Made by a program: the position numbers and the translations under genes. DNA of 64,000 nucleotides from Variovorax sp. SG517 (lineage in GTDB: Bacteria > Pseudomonadota > Gammaproteobacteria > Burkholderiales > Burkholderiaceae_C), in assembly GCF_013376045.1 (NCBI RefSeq), contig NZ_JABMJG010000004.1:434001-498000 (forward strand), written 5' to 3'. The notes under the pieces are model-generated. The model made no database searches. It saw only the letters and a program-made list of their open reading frames with translations, and was not told the origin of the DNA. Positions 44,847-51,861 of the stretch are shown here, piece by piece. Positions within the stretch are counted from its first letter, which is position 1. Each line of letters begins with the position of its first letter.

Positions 44847-44880
44847 GAAAAACCCGGCCTCGCCAAAAACGAGCCGGGTC
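44847..44880 (-). terminator. leader terminator of the metXW SAM-II riboswitch
   Basis: On the minus strand ACCCGGCTCG and CGAGGCCGGGT pair with one bulged G around a TTTTTGG loop, followed by a TTTTT run just before the metX ATG. It is placed as the expression platform of the aptamer ten bases upstream. Confidence 0.8.
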
Positions 44881-44888
44881 TGCCGCGC

Positions 44889-44941
44889 CTGTCTTTAGCT
44901 GAATTTATAGAGCGCCCGCAAGCTGAAGCAAATCGGCGCAG
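44889..44941 (-). ncRNA. SAM-II (SAM-alpha) riboswitch upstream of metX
   Basis: Reading on the minus strand: TGCGCC stem, GATTTG loop start, GCTTGC, closing GGCGC stem, then CTATAAATTC and AGCTAAAGA. This matches the SAM-II consensus in order and spacing (GCGC-GAUUU-N-GCUUGC-GCGC-UAAAU-AGCUAAA), including the 3' AGCUAAA strand that forms the pseudoknot with the loop. It binds S-adenosylmethionine and should turn metXW off when SAM is plentiful, here probably by favouring the terminator at 44847-44880. Recognised by eye; not run through a covariance model. Confidence 0.88.
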
Positions 44942-44945
44942 GGGG

Positions 44946-44951
44946 AGTATA
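44946..44951 (-). promoter_or_regulatory. putative -10 box of metXW
   Basis: TATACT on the minus strand would place the transcript start near 44939-44940, exactly at the first base of the SAM-II aptamer. The -35 position falls in the adjacent dispersed repeat and is weak (CGCAGT). Confidence 0.45.
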
Positions 44952-44952
44952 T

Positions 44953-45048
44953 CCCCCAGGCTTCGCGCACTGCGTGTCGCTTCGCCAACCCCCTTGGGAA
45001 GGGGGCAACACCGGCGGCCCGGCGGAGCCGGTTCCGCGGTGTTCCTGG
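44953..45048. repeat. dispersed intergenic repeat, copy B (inverted)
   Basis: On the minus strand it begins CCAGGAACACCGCGGAACCG, has the GGCTCCGCC and CCCCCTtcccAAGGGGG hairpins, then GGCGAAGCGACACG and ends GAAGCCTGGGGG, nearly identical to the copy at 25122-25215. It sits between the GDT1 gene and the metX promoter. Confidence 0.75.
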
Positions 45049-45061
45049 AAGGGGACGGGGG

Positions 45062-45625
45062 TTATATGCCGACGATCATCAGAACGCCGAGCACGAGGAA
45101 GATCGCTGCCGAGACGCCGTGCACCAGCTTGATCGGCACGCGCCGCACGATCTTCTCGCCCAGCCACACCACGGGCGCGTTGGCCAGCATCATGCCCAGC
45201 GTGGTGCCCATGACCACCCAGATGTAGTCGTGCGTGAAGCGGGCGGCGAGCATGACGGTGGCGATCTGGGTCTTGTCGCCCATCTCGGCGAGGAAGAAGG
45301 CGACGACCGTGGTGCCGAAGACGCCGAACTTCGATGTGCCGGGGGCATCGTCGTCGTCGAGCTTGTCGGGGATCAGCATCCAGACGGCCATCGCGATGAA
45401 CGAGCCGCCCAGTATCCAGCGCAGCACCTCGGGCCCGAGCCAGCGCGTGAGGTAGTTGCCGACCGCGCCCGCGAGCGCGTGGTTGATGACGGTGGCGGCG
45501 AAGATGCCGAGGACGATCGGCCAGGGTTTCCTGAAGCGCGCGGCCAGGAGAAGGGCCAGGAGCTGGGTCTTGTCGCCCATTTCCGCGAGCGCGACGACGC
45601 CCGTTGCTACGAGAAAAGCTTCCAT
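45062..45625 (-). CDS. TMEM165/GDT1 family manganese exporter (MntX-like)
   Basis: 187 residues, six membrane helices in two homologous halves, each with the family hallmark E-M-G-D-K-T-Q (ALAEMGDKTQLLALLL and FFLAEMGDKTQIATVML) that lines the cation path, separated by an acidic loop (DKLDDDDAP). Bacterial GDT1/UPF0016 proteins export Mn2+. The start at 45625 (MEAFLVATG) fits the family; the longer frame runs into the leader. Expression is very likely induced by Mn2+ through the riboswitch at 45709-45810. Confidence 0.92.
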   Translation of the reverse strand: MEAFLVATGVVALAEMGDKTQLLALLLAARFRKPWPIVLGIFAATVINHALAGAVGNYLTRWLGPEVLRWILGGSFIAMAVWMLIPDKLDDDDAPGTSKFGVFGTTVVAFFLAEMGDKTQIATVMLAARFTHDYIWVVMGTTLGMMLANAPVVWLGEKIVRRVPIKLVHGVSAAIFLVLGVLMIVGI

Positions 45626-45638
45626 GATGAACGTGGGG

Positions 45639-45707
45639 TTCCTTGGGCCGAAGGACGCAATTGACCGTGCAACACCTTCGGCCATATTCCCGAAGTTGCA
45701 CGGTCAA
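45639..45707 (-). promoter_or_regulatory. expression platform between the Mn riboswitch and the GDT1 gene
   Basis: TTGACCGTGCAA (45661-45672) pairs with TTGCACGGTCAA (45696-45707), extended by CTTCGG/CCGAAG after a three-base bulge, an 18-pair stem without a T-run. In the RNA, the strand GGCCGAAGG (45683 to 45675) is also complementary over nine bases to CCTTCGGCC (45654 to 45646), directly before the AAGGAA ribosome site (45644 to 45639). Two exclusive folds are therefore possible, which suggests translational control. Confidence 0.6.
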
Positions 45708-45708
45708 A

Positions 45709-45810
45709 GGTCTCGCCAGGTGTTTTCACTGCACGCGCCATATCCTGGTGGGACAGGACAAGTCTGTTGACGCGGGCCCTTCTCGCAGATCGGAAGGCGG
45801 CTACTCCCCA
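45709..45810 (-). ncRNA. yybP-ykoY manganese riboswitch
   Basis: On the minus strand the leader has GGGGAGTAGCCG (5' end 45809), GTCAACA (45771 to 45765) and GGCGAGACC (45717 to 45709), the conserved pieces of the yybP-ykoY aptamer in the right order. This element binds Mn2+ at the junction of two coaxial helices and switches on Mn exporters. Found directly upstream of a GDT1-type exporter, its usual target in betaproteobacteria. Recognition is by consensus memory, not covariance search. Confidence 0.85.
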
Positions 45811-45826
45811 ATGACGGGCGGAATTC

Positions 45827-45848
45827 TACATCGGCGCACGGATGTAGG
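45827..45848. promoter_or_regulatory. dyad overlapping a possible -10 upstream of the Mn riboswitch
   Basis: CTACATC and GATGTAG form perfect 7-base arms around an 8-base spacer; on the minus strand a TAGAAT -10-like hexamer overlaps the end of the dyad. A repressor site over the GDT1 promoter is possible; it does not resemble the known MntR box. Confidence 0.35.
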
Positions 45849-46050
45849 GCGAAGGACCTCGCCCAATCGTGCAAGTAGGCGCTAGCTTTCGAATAGTTTT
45901 GACAGGTGCTACCTCAGGAAGCAAATTCCCGCTTGCAATTCGGATATTTCACCCATAATGCACGAGCCTCCCTCTTCAATTTGGTCGGGAGGCAGTTCGG
46001 TGATCGGTCAGTTTCGCGCGACTCGACGCTCTCGTTTGAGTGATGCTTTC

Positions 46051-46090
46051 GGGACTCCATCGCTTTTCTTGATGTGTTTATAGGAGTCCC
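46051..46090 (+). promoter_or_regulatory. hairpin masking the RRM gene ribosome binding site
   Basis: GGGACTCC (46051-46058) is perfectly complementary to GGAGTCCC (46083-46090), and the second arm contains the TAGGAG Shine-Dalgarno of the RRM gene (ATG at 46094). The loop is 24 bases with a possible inner ATC/GAT pairing. Such a fold would block initiation until opened, as in thermosensors or cold-shock leaders. Confidence 0.6.
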
Positions 46091-46093
46091 TTG

Positions 46094-46624
46094 ATGGGCA
46101 ACAAACTGTACGTCGGCAACCTGCCTTACTCGGTGCGCGACGGAGATCTCGAACAGGCCTTCGGGCAGTTCGGCGCCGTGACCAGCGCCAAGGTCATGAT
46201 GGAACGCGACACCGGCCGCTCGAAGGGCTTCGGCTTCGTCGAGATGGGCAGCGACGCGGAAGCACAGGCTGCAATCAACGGCATGAACGGCCAGCCCCTG
46301 GGCGGCCGCAGCGTCGTCGTCAACGAAGCGCGCCCGATGGAAGCACGTCCCCCGCGCAGCGGTGGTGGCGGCTACGGCGGCGGCGGTGGTGGTTATGGCG
46401 GCGGTGGTGGCGGTGGCTACGGCGGCGGCGGTGGTGGCGGCTACGGTGGTGGCGGTCGCTCCGGCGGTGGTGGCGGCTACGGCGGCGGTGGCCGCAGTGG
46501 CGGCGGCGGCGGTGGTGGCGATGGCGGTTTCCGCAGCCCCTACGGCGCTGGTCCCCGTGGCGGCGGCGGTGGCCGTTCGGGCGGTGGCGGCGGTGGTTAC
46601 GGCGGCGGCAACAGCGGCTACTGA
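46094..46624 (+). CDS. glycine-rich RNA-binding protein with one RRM
   Basis: 176 residues. An RRM fills residues 3-82, with RNP2 LYVGNL and RNP1 KGFGFVEM, both keeping their RNA-contacting aromatics; the rest is a Gly/Tyr/Ser/Arg-rich tail of GGGGYGG and RSGGGG repeats. Such RRM proteins bind single-stranded RNA and, in bacteria, are often cold-induced; the low-complexity tail may drive condensation. ATG at 46094 is used rather than the TTG immediately before it. A terminator follows after 30 bases. Confidence 0.92.
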   Translation: MGNKLYVGNLPYSVRDGDLEQAFGQFGAVTSAKVMMERDTGRSKGFGFVEMGSDAEAQAAINGMNGQPLGGRSVVVNEARPMEARPPRSGGGGYGGGGGGYGGGGGGGYGGGGGGGYGGGGRSGGGGGYGGGGRSGGGGGGGDGGFRSPYGAGPRGGGGGRSGGGGGGYGGGNSGY

Positions 46625-46654
46625 ACCCTGCACACTCCAGAAAAGCACATATAG

Positions 46655-46680
46655 AAAAAGGCTCCTTCGGGAGCCTTTTT
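46655..46680. terminator. bidirectional terminator between RRM and SDR genes
   Basis: AAAAAGGCTCC TTCG GGAGCCTTTTT is a perfect 11-base stem with a stable TTCG tetraloop and T-runs in both directions, between convergent genes. Confidence 0.92.
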
Positions 46681-46708
46681 CATTGGGCGATCCAGCCGCA
46701 GCCGACGC

Positions 46709-47494
46709 TCAGGCTTCGCCGCTTCGCTTCTTGCGTTCGCGCCCCTGCACGGCCCGATCGAGCACGGCGTTGGGCAGCATGCGCATGATCTTCGCGACCA
46801 CGCCCATCTGCCAGGGAATCACGCGATAGCTGGTGCCGGCCTCGATGGCGCGCAGCGCCTGGGCGGCGAAGTCCTCCGCCTTCATGAGAAAGGGCATGCC
46901 GTAGCGGTTGCCCTGCGTGAGCGGCGTGTCGATATAGCCCGGGCAGAGGGTGACGACCTTGACGCCGCTGTTGTGCAGTTCGCCGCGCAGGCTCTCGCAG
47001 TACGCAACCACGCCGGCCTTGCTCGCGCAATAGGCGCCGTGCCCCGGCAGCCCGCGGATCGAAGCCACGCTGCCGATGCCCACCAGCCGCCCGCTGCCGC
47101 GCCGGACCATCGCCGACACAAAGGGATGGAAGGTGGCCATCAGGCCCACGTTGTTGGTCGCGAAAGTGCGCGCCATCACGTCGATGTCCTCGCGCTCCGC
47201 GGTATCGATGCCCACGCTGATGCCGGCGTTGGCGATCACCACGTCGGGCAGCCCCTGCTGCTCGATGCAGGCCTTGCCGGCGGCGACGATGCTGTCGGTC
47301 TGCGCCACGTCCGCGCCGTAGACGCGCCATCGGTCGGCGCCCAGCTGGCGGGCGCTCGCCCACGATTCGATCTCCTGCGTGCGCCGTGCGACCAGCGCCA
47401 GCCGGTAGCCCGCGTCGTGGAAGCTGGCGGCCAGCGCCTGGCCGATGCCGCTGGAGGCGCCGGTGATGAAGACGAGCGGAGAAGTGTTTGCCAT
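46709..47494 (-). CDS. SDR family NAD(P)-dependent oxidoreductase
   Basis: 261 residues of the classical short-chain dehydrogenase fold: FITGASSGIGQALAASF (cofactor), VIANAGIS (NAG), catalytic Ser in IGSVASIRG and YxxxK in GAYCASKAG, then PGYIDTPLT. Substrate unknown. It follows lptC by 14 bases on the same strand, taking the place where lptA would be expected. The start at 47494 gives a normal N-terminus; earlier codons are an lptC shadow. Confidence 0.92.
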   Translation of the reverse strand: MANTSPLVFITGASSGIGQALAASFHDAGYRLALVARRTQEIESWASARQLGADRWRVYGADVAQTDSIVAAGKACIEQQGLPDVVIANAGISVGIDTAEREDIDVMARTFATNNVGLMATFHPFVSAMVRRGSGRLVGIGSVASIRGLPGHGAYCASKAGVVAYCESLRGELHNSGVKVVTLCPGYIDTPLTQGNRYGMPFLMKAEDFAAQALRAIEAGTSYRVIPWQMGVVAKIMRMLPNAVLDRAVQGRERKKRSGEA

Positions 47495-47508
47495 GCCGAG
47501 ATGCCCGT

Positions 47509-48171
47509 TCAGCGCTTCTTCGCCGGCGCGGGAGCAGCCGCTGCCGCCGACGGAATCAGCACGCCGCGCACCCGGCCGTTGAGGTTGGCCACGCCGCTCA
47601 GGTTGTCGTAGTCGAGCGTGTCGCCGGTGAACTGGTCGGTGCCGCGGATGAGCGTGACCGGCTTGTTCGACGTGACGCGCTCGGTGTCGACGTAGGCGTG
47701 CAGGAAGTCGCCGCGGAATTCGAGGCGCGGCGTGGGCTTGCCGTTCGGCGCCACGGAAGGATCGCGAATGACGATCGCGTTGCCGAACAGCTGCACTTCG
47801 CTGCCGTCGGAATTCGACAGCCCGCGGTCGGCGGTGCCGCGCGTCACGAGCCCCTCGGGCGACACCGAACGCATGCGCACCTTGTCGATCTCGATGGTGT
47901 CGGTGTCGGGGTAGTGCCGGCCTTCGACGCCGTGCAGCTCGCTGCGCAGGTCGCCGTTGGGCAGGAAGTTCTTGATGACGAAGTCGCGCATGAAGTAGTC
48001 GGGCTCGTGCGTGGGCGCGACCTTGGGTGCGGGCTCCAGCAGCTTGGGCGCGTTGCGCACCAGCCAGTAGGTGCCGAGCGCGACGGCGGCCGTCAGGATG
48101 ATCGGCAGATAGATGGTGGCGCGGTCGAGACCGTCGCGCAGCGTGTTCCATGCGCGTTTCATGCCGCTCAT
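47509..48171 (-). CDS. lptC: LPS export ABC transporter periplasmic protein LptC
   Basis: 220 residues: one N-terminal membrane helix (about 22-39; IYLPIILTAAVALGTYWLV) and a periplasmic beta-jellyroll (DYFMRDFVIKNFLPNGDLRS, VQLFGNAIVIRD, RLEFRGDFLHAYVDTERV). It links the LptBFG extractor to the LptA bridge. It overlaps kdsC by four bases. Neither lptA nor lptB follows, which is unusual. Confidence 0.93.
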   Translation of the reverse strand: MSGMKRAWNTLRDGLDRATIYLPIILTAAVALGTYWLVRNAPKLLEPAPKVAPTHEPDYFMRDFVIKNFLPNGDLRSELHGVEGRHYPDTDTIEIDKVRMRSVSPEGLVTRGTADRGLSNSDGSEVQLFGNAIVIRDPSVAPNGKPTPRLEFRGDFLHAYVDTERVTSNKPVTLIRGTDQFTGDTLDYDNLSGVANLNGRVRGVLIPSAAAAAPAPAKKR

Positions 48172-48716
48172 GCGCCCGGTCCCTTCGCAGCGTCGAGCAT
48201 GACGCGGTATTGGCCGCAGGCCGTGAGCAGCAGGTCGCAGAACTCGCGCGCCGCGCCTTCGCCGCCGCGCGCCTTGGTCACGTAGCGCGCAATGCCGCGC
48301 ACTTCCGCGTGGGCATTGGCCGGCGCCGCCGGGAAGCCCACGCGCAGGAGCACCGGCAGATCGGGCCAGTCGTCGCCGATGGCCGCGGCCTGCGCCCAGC
48401 CGAAGCCGAGCTGGTCGAGCATGGCCTGTGCGGCCGGCAGCTTGTCTTCGGTGCCGTAGCGCACATGCTCGATGCCCAGCGCCTCCAGGCGCACGCGCAG
48501 CGGCTTGGAATCGCGCCCGGTGATCACCGCCGGCACGATGCCCGCCTTGCGCAGCAGCTTCAGGCCGTAGCCGTCGAGGATGCTGAAGCGCTTGAGCGTC
48601 TCGCCGTGCTCGGTGAAATACACGCCGCCATCGGTCAGGACGCCGTCGATGTCGAAGAAGACGATGCGCACGTCCTGCGCGGCAAGCAATGTCTCGGCCT
48701 GGAACTCGAGCGGCAT
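48168..48716 (-). CDS. kdsC: KDO 8-phosphate phosphatase
   Basis: 182 residues, a HAD phosphatase of the C0 (KdsC) type: nucleophile motif FFDIDGVLTDG, ITGRDS (motif II), and AIGDDWPDLPVL (motif IV), with no large cap domain. It dephosphorylates KDO-8-phosphate in lipopolysaccharide core synthesis in the cytoplasm. Its ATG shares a base with the kdsD stop (TGATG), placing it in the kdsD-kdsC-lptC operon. Confidence 0.95.
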   Translation of the reverse strand: MPLEFQAETLLAAQDVRIVFFDIDGVLTDGGVYFTEHGETLKRFSILDGYGLKLLRKAGIVPAVITGRDSKPLRVRLEALGIEHVRYGTEDKLPAAQAMLDQLGFGWAQAAAIGDDWPDLPVLLRVGFPAAPANAHAEVRGIARYVTKARGGEGAAREFCDLLLTACGQYRVMLDAAKGPGA

Positions 48717-49717
48717 CAGATGACCTTCGCGCGCATCAGGTCGTTGGTGTTGATGGCGCCGACGACCACCCCGCTGCCGTCGATCACGAACAGCCGGGTA
48801 ATGCCGCACTGCTCCATGAGCTCGGCCGCCTCCACCGCCAGCGCGTCGACGCGGATGGTGCGCGGGTTGTGGTGCATCACCTCGGCCGCCTTCGGACCGC
48901 GCAGGTCGGCGCCGGCCTCGATCAGGCGGCGCAGGTCGCCGTCGGTGAAGATGCCGAGCGCGCGGCCGTCGGGCGCGACCACCGCCGCAGCGCCGAAGCC
49001 CTTGTTGCTCATGGCGCGCATCAGCTCGCCGATGCCGGCGTCGGGCGTCACGCGCGGCACGTCTTCGTCCGAGCGCATGACATCGCTCACATGGGTGAGC
49101 AGCTTGCGCCCGAGCGCGCCGCCCGGGTGCGAGCGCGCGAAGTCTTCCGAGCCGAAGCCGCGCGCGTCGAGCAGCGCCACGGCCAGCGCGTCGCCCATCG
49201 CCATCTGGGCGGTGGTGCTGGCGGTGGGCGCCAGGTTGAGCGGGCAGGCTTCCTTGGACACGCCCGCGTCGATCACGATGTCGGCGTGGCGGGCGAGGGT
49301 GGATTCGGGGCGGCCGGTCATGGCGATCAGGGGCACGCCCTGGCGCTTGACGACCGGCAGGATGACGGTGAGCTCGTCGACCTCGCCGCTGTTGGAGATG
49401 GCGAGCACCAGGTCGACCGCCTTGATCATGCCGAGGTCGCCGTGGCTGGCCTCGGCCGGATGCACGAACATCGCGGGCGTGCCGGTGGAGGCGAGGGTGG
49501 CCGCGATCTTGCGGCCGACGTGCCCGCTCTTGCCCATGCCCATCACGACCACGCGGCCGCGCACCTCGAGGATCTTGCGCACGGCCTCGACGAAGCTGGG
49601 GCCGATGCGGTTCTTCAGGCCGGAGACGGCTTCGGCTTCGATGTCGAAGGTGAGGCGTGCCCGAGCGAGGATGGCTTCGGGGTCGACCACGGGGGCCGGG
49701 GCGGGACGGGAGCTCAT
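48716..49717 (-). CDS. kdsD: arabinose-5-phosphate isomerase (KpsF/GutQ family)
   Basis: 333 residues: a SIS domain (about 30-180; VVVMGMGKSGHVGRKIAATL, ISNSGEVDEL) and two CBS domains (about 205-330; GIFTDGDLRRLIEAGADLRG). It converts ribulose-5-phosphate to arabinose-5-phosphate, the first step to KDO. First gene of the kdsD-kdsC-lptC operon, divergent from the cation antiporter. Confidence 0.95.
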   Translation of the reverse strand: MSSRPAPAPVVDPEAILARARLTFDIEAEAVSGLKNRIGPSFVEAVRKILEVRGRVVVMGMGKSGHVGRKIAATLASTGTPAMFVHPAEASHGDLGMIKAVDLVLAISNSGEVDELTVILPVVKRQGVPLIAMTGRPESTLARHADIVIDAGVSKEACPLNLAPTASTTAQMAMGDALAVALLDARGFGSEDFARSHPGGALGRKLLTHVSDVMRSDEDVPRVTPDAGIGELMRAMSNKGFGAAAVVAPDGRALGIFTDGDLRRLIEAGADLRGPKAAEVMHHNPRTIRVDALAVEAAELMEQCGITRLFVIDGSGVVVGAINTNDLMRAKVI

Positions 49718-49821
49718 CGCCGGATTTTACGGGCCCGCGGCTTGCCCCCGCGGCTCCCGGGGCGCCTCCGGGTGTCCTCCCTGAGGCGCCGCGCACGGCT
49801 CTTGCTCTAGCATCGGCGCCT

Positions 49822-51807
49822 ATGTCTTCGTTCGATCTCACGCTGTTGTACTTGCTGGCCGCGGTGATCGGCGTGGTGGCGTGCCGCTCCCTCAAGCTGC
49901 CGCCGATGCTCGGCTACCTCTCGGCGGGCGTACTGATCGGGCCGCATGCCTTCGCGCTGGCCCAGAACACGGAAGGCATCCAGCACCTGGGCGAATTCGG
50001 CGTGGTGTTCCTGATGTTCGTGATCGGGCTGGAGTTCAGCCTGCCCAAGCTGCGCGCAATGCGAAAGCACGTGTTCGGCCTGGGCATGCTGCAGGTGCTG
50101 CTGACCATGGCCCTCGCCACCGTCGGCGCGCTGCTGATGGCGCGGCTGCTGCCGCCTGCATGGCACCTGGGTTGGCAGACCGCCCTGGCGCTGTCGGGCG
50201 CGCTCACCATGAGCAGCACGGCCATCGTGGTCAAGCTGATGGCCGAGCGACTCGAACTCGAGAGCGAGCACGGCAAGCGCGTGATGGGCGTGTTGCTGTT
50301 CCAGGATCTGGCGGTGGTGCCGCTGCTGGTGCTGATCCCCGCCCTGGGCGCGCCGCCCGAGGCACTGGCCAAGGCGCTGGGCCTGGCGCTGCTGAAGGCG
50401 AGCTTCCTGATCGGCGTGCTGCTGTACGGCGGCCCGCGCGTGATGCGCTGGTGGCTCACGCTGGTGGCGCGGCGGCGCAGCGAGGAGCTCTTCATCCTGA
50501 ACGTGCTGCTGATCACACTGGGGCTGGCCTGGCTCACCGAGCTGGCCGGCCTGAGCCTGGCGCTGGGCGCCTTCATCGCGGGCATGCTGGTGTCGGAGAC
50601 CGAATACAAGCACCAGGTCGAGACCGACATCCGCCCCTTCCACGACGTGCTGCTGGGCCTGTTCTTCATCACCGTGGGCATGTCGCTCGACTGGCACATC
50701 GTGGTCGAGCGCTGGCTGCTGGTGGGCGTGCTGCTGCTGGTGCCGCTGGCCTTCAAGCTGGGGCTGGTGACGGTGCTGGCGAAGGTGCTGGGCGCGACCT
50801 CGGGCGTGTCGCTGCGCACCGGCCTCTACCTGGCGCAGGCCGGCGAGTTCGGCTTCGTGCTGCTGACGCTGGCGCAGGAGCGCAGCCTGCTGCCGCCGTG
50901 GCTGGCCAACCCGGTGCTGGCGTCGATGGTGCTGTCGATGCTGGCGACGCCCTTCATCATCATGTACAGCAACGCCATCGTGCGAAAGCTCGTGGCCAGC
51001 GACTGGCTGCAGCAGTCGCTGCAGATGACGACCATCGCGCGCAAGACCATCAACACGGCGCAGCACGTGATCATCTGCGGCTACGGGCGCTGCGGCCAGA
51101 ACCTGGCGCGCATCCTGGAGCGCGAGGGCATCCCGTACATGGCGCTCGACCTCGACCCCGACCGCGTGCGGCAGGCCGCCGCCGCCGGCGACTCGGTGGT
51201 GTTCGGCGACGCGGCGCGGCTGCAGGCGCTGATGGCCGCCGGCCTCGCGCGGGCCAGCGCGGTGGTCGTGACCTACCTCGACGTGCCCGGCGCGATGAAG
51301 GTGCTCGCCAACACCCGCGCCCATGCGCCGCACGTGCCGGTGATCGTGCGCACGCAGGACGACCACGACCTCGAGAAGCTGCAGGCCGCCGGCGCGACCG
51401 AGGTGGTGCCCGAGGCCATCGAAGGTTCGCTGATGCTCGCGAGCCATGCGCTGGCGCTGGTCGGCGTGCCGATGCGGCGCGTGATCCGCGTGGTGCAGGA
51501 CCAGCGCGACGCCCGCTACAACCTGCTGCGCGGCTACTTCCACGGCGCCGACGACGACAACGCCGACGAGATCGACCACGAGCGGCTCAACAGCTTCACG
51601 CTCGATGCCCGCGCGAGGGCGGTCGGCCAGACGCTGGAGCGGCTGGCGCTCCACACGCTGGGCGTGCGCGTCGCCAGCCTGCGCCGGCAGGACGGCCAGC
51701 CCCGCGCGCTGGCCGACGACACGGTGCTGTCGGACGGCGACACGCTGGTGCTGTCGGGCAAGCCGGCCGCCCTGGCGATGGCGGTCGAGCGGCTGCAGAA
51801 GGGCTGA
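49822..51807 (+). CDS. CPA2 family cation:proton antiporter with TrkA domains (KefB/YbaL-like)
   Basis: 661 residues: about 12-13 membrane helices (residues 1-385) with the LGEFGVVFLMFVIGLEFSLP segment typical of KefB/C, then a TrkA-N/RCK domain with Rossmann motif HVIICGYGRCGQNLARIL (about 416-530) and a TrkA-C domain (about 575-660). It probably exchanges K+ (or Na+) for H+ under nucleotide control. No KefF/KefG-type partner gene is adjacent. The start at 49822 fits the family; upstream frame lies in the intergenic region and kdsD. Confidence 0.92.
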   Translation: MSSFDLTLLYLLAAVIGVVACRSLKLPPMLGYLSAGVLIGPHAFALAQNTEGIQHLGEFGVVFLMFVIGLEFSLPKLRAMRKHVFGLGMLQVLLTMALATVGALLMARLLPPAWHLGWQTALALSGALTMSSTAIVVKLMAERLELESEHGKRVMGVLLFQDLAVVPLLVLIPALGAPPEALAKALGLALLKASFLIGVLLYGGPRVMRWWLTLVARRRSEELFILNVLLITLGLAWLTELAGLSLALGAFIAGMLVSETEYKHQVETDIRPFHDVLLGLFFITVGMSLDWHIVVERWLLVGVLLLVPLAFKLGLVTVLAKVLGATSGVSLRTGLYLAQAGEFGFVLLTLAQERSLLPPWLANPVLASMVLSMLATPFIIMYSNAIVRKLVASDWLQQSLQMTTIARKTINTAQHVIICGYGRCGQNLARILEREGIPYMALDLDPDRVRQAAAAGDSVVFGDAARLQALMAAGLARASAVVVTYLDVPGAMKVLANTRAHAPHVPVIVRTQDDHDLEKLQAAGATEVVPEAIEGSLMLASHALALVGVPMRRVIRVVQDQRDARYNLLRGYFHGADDDNADEIDHERLNSFTLDARARAVGQTLERLALHTLGVRVASLRRQDGQPRALADDTVLSDGDTLVLSGKPAALAMAVERLQKG

Positions 51808-51861
51808 TCGGGGAGCGGGTGAGCGATCGGGCGGGCGGGCGCTCTCGCGCCTTTCCCGCCC

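Larger units (their letters stand above)
45686..46093. other. 408-base divergent leader region between GDT1 and RRM genes
   Basis: There is no gene here. Leftwards it holds the GDT1 leader (hairpin, Mn aptamer, dyad). Rightwards it holds a likely RRM promoter (TTGCAA at 45933 and CATAAT at 45954, spacing 15) and a roughly 130-base leader with a GCCTCCC/GGGAGGC hairpin (45966-45993) and the ribosome-site hairpin at 46051-46090. Confidence 0.6.

Noticed and set aside
46362-46620. Short tandem GGTGGC-type repeats that could resemble a CRISPR or VNTR array
   Set aside because: They encode the glycine-rich tail of the RRM protein in frame; no spacer structure exists.
49807-51654. 615-codon open frame antisense to the cation antiporter
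   Set aside because: Gln/His-rich antisense translation with no domain; the antiporter is intact.
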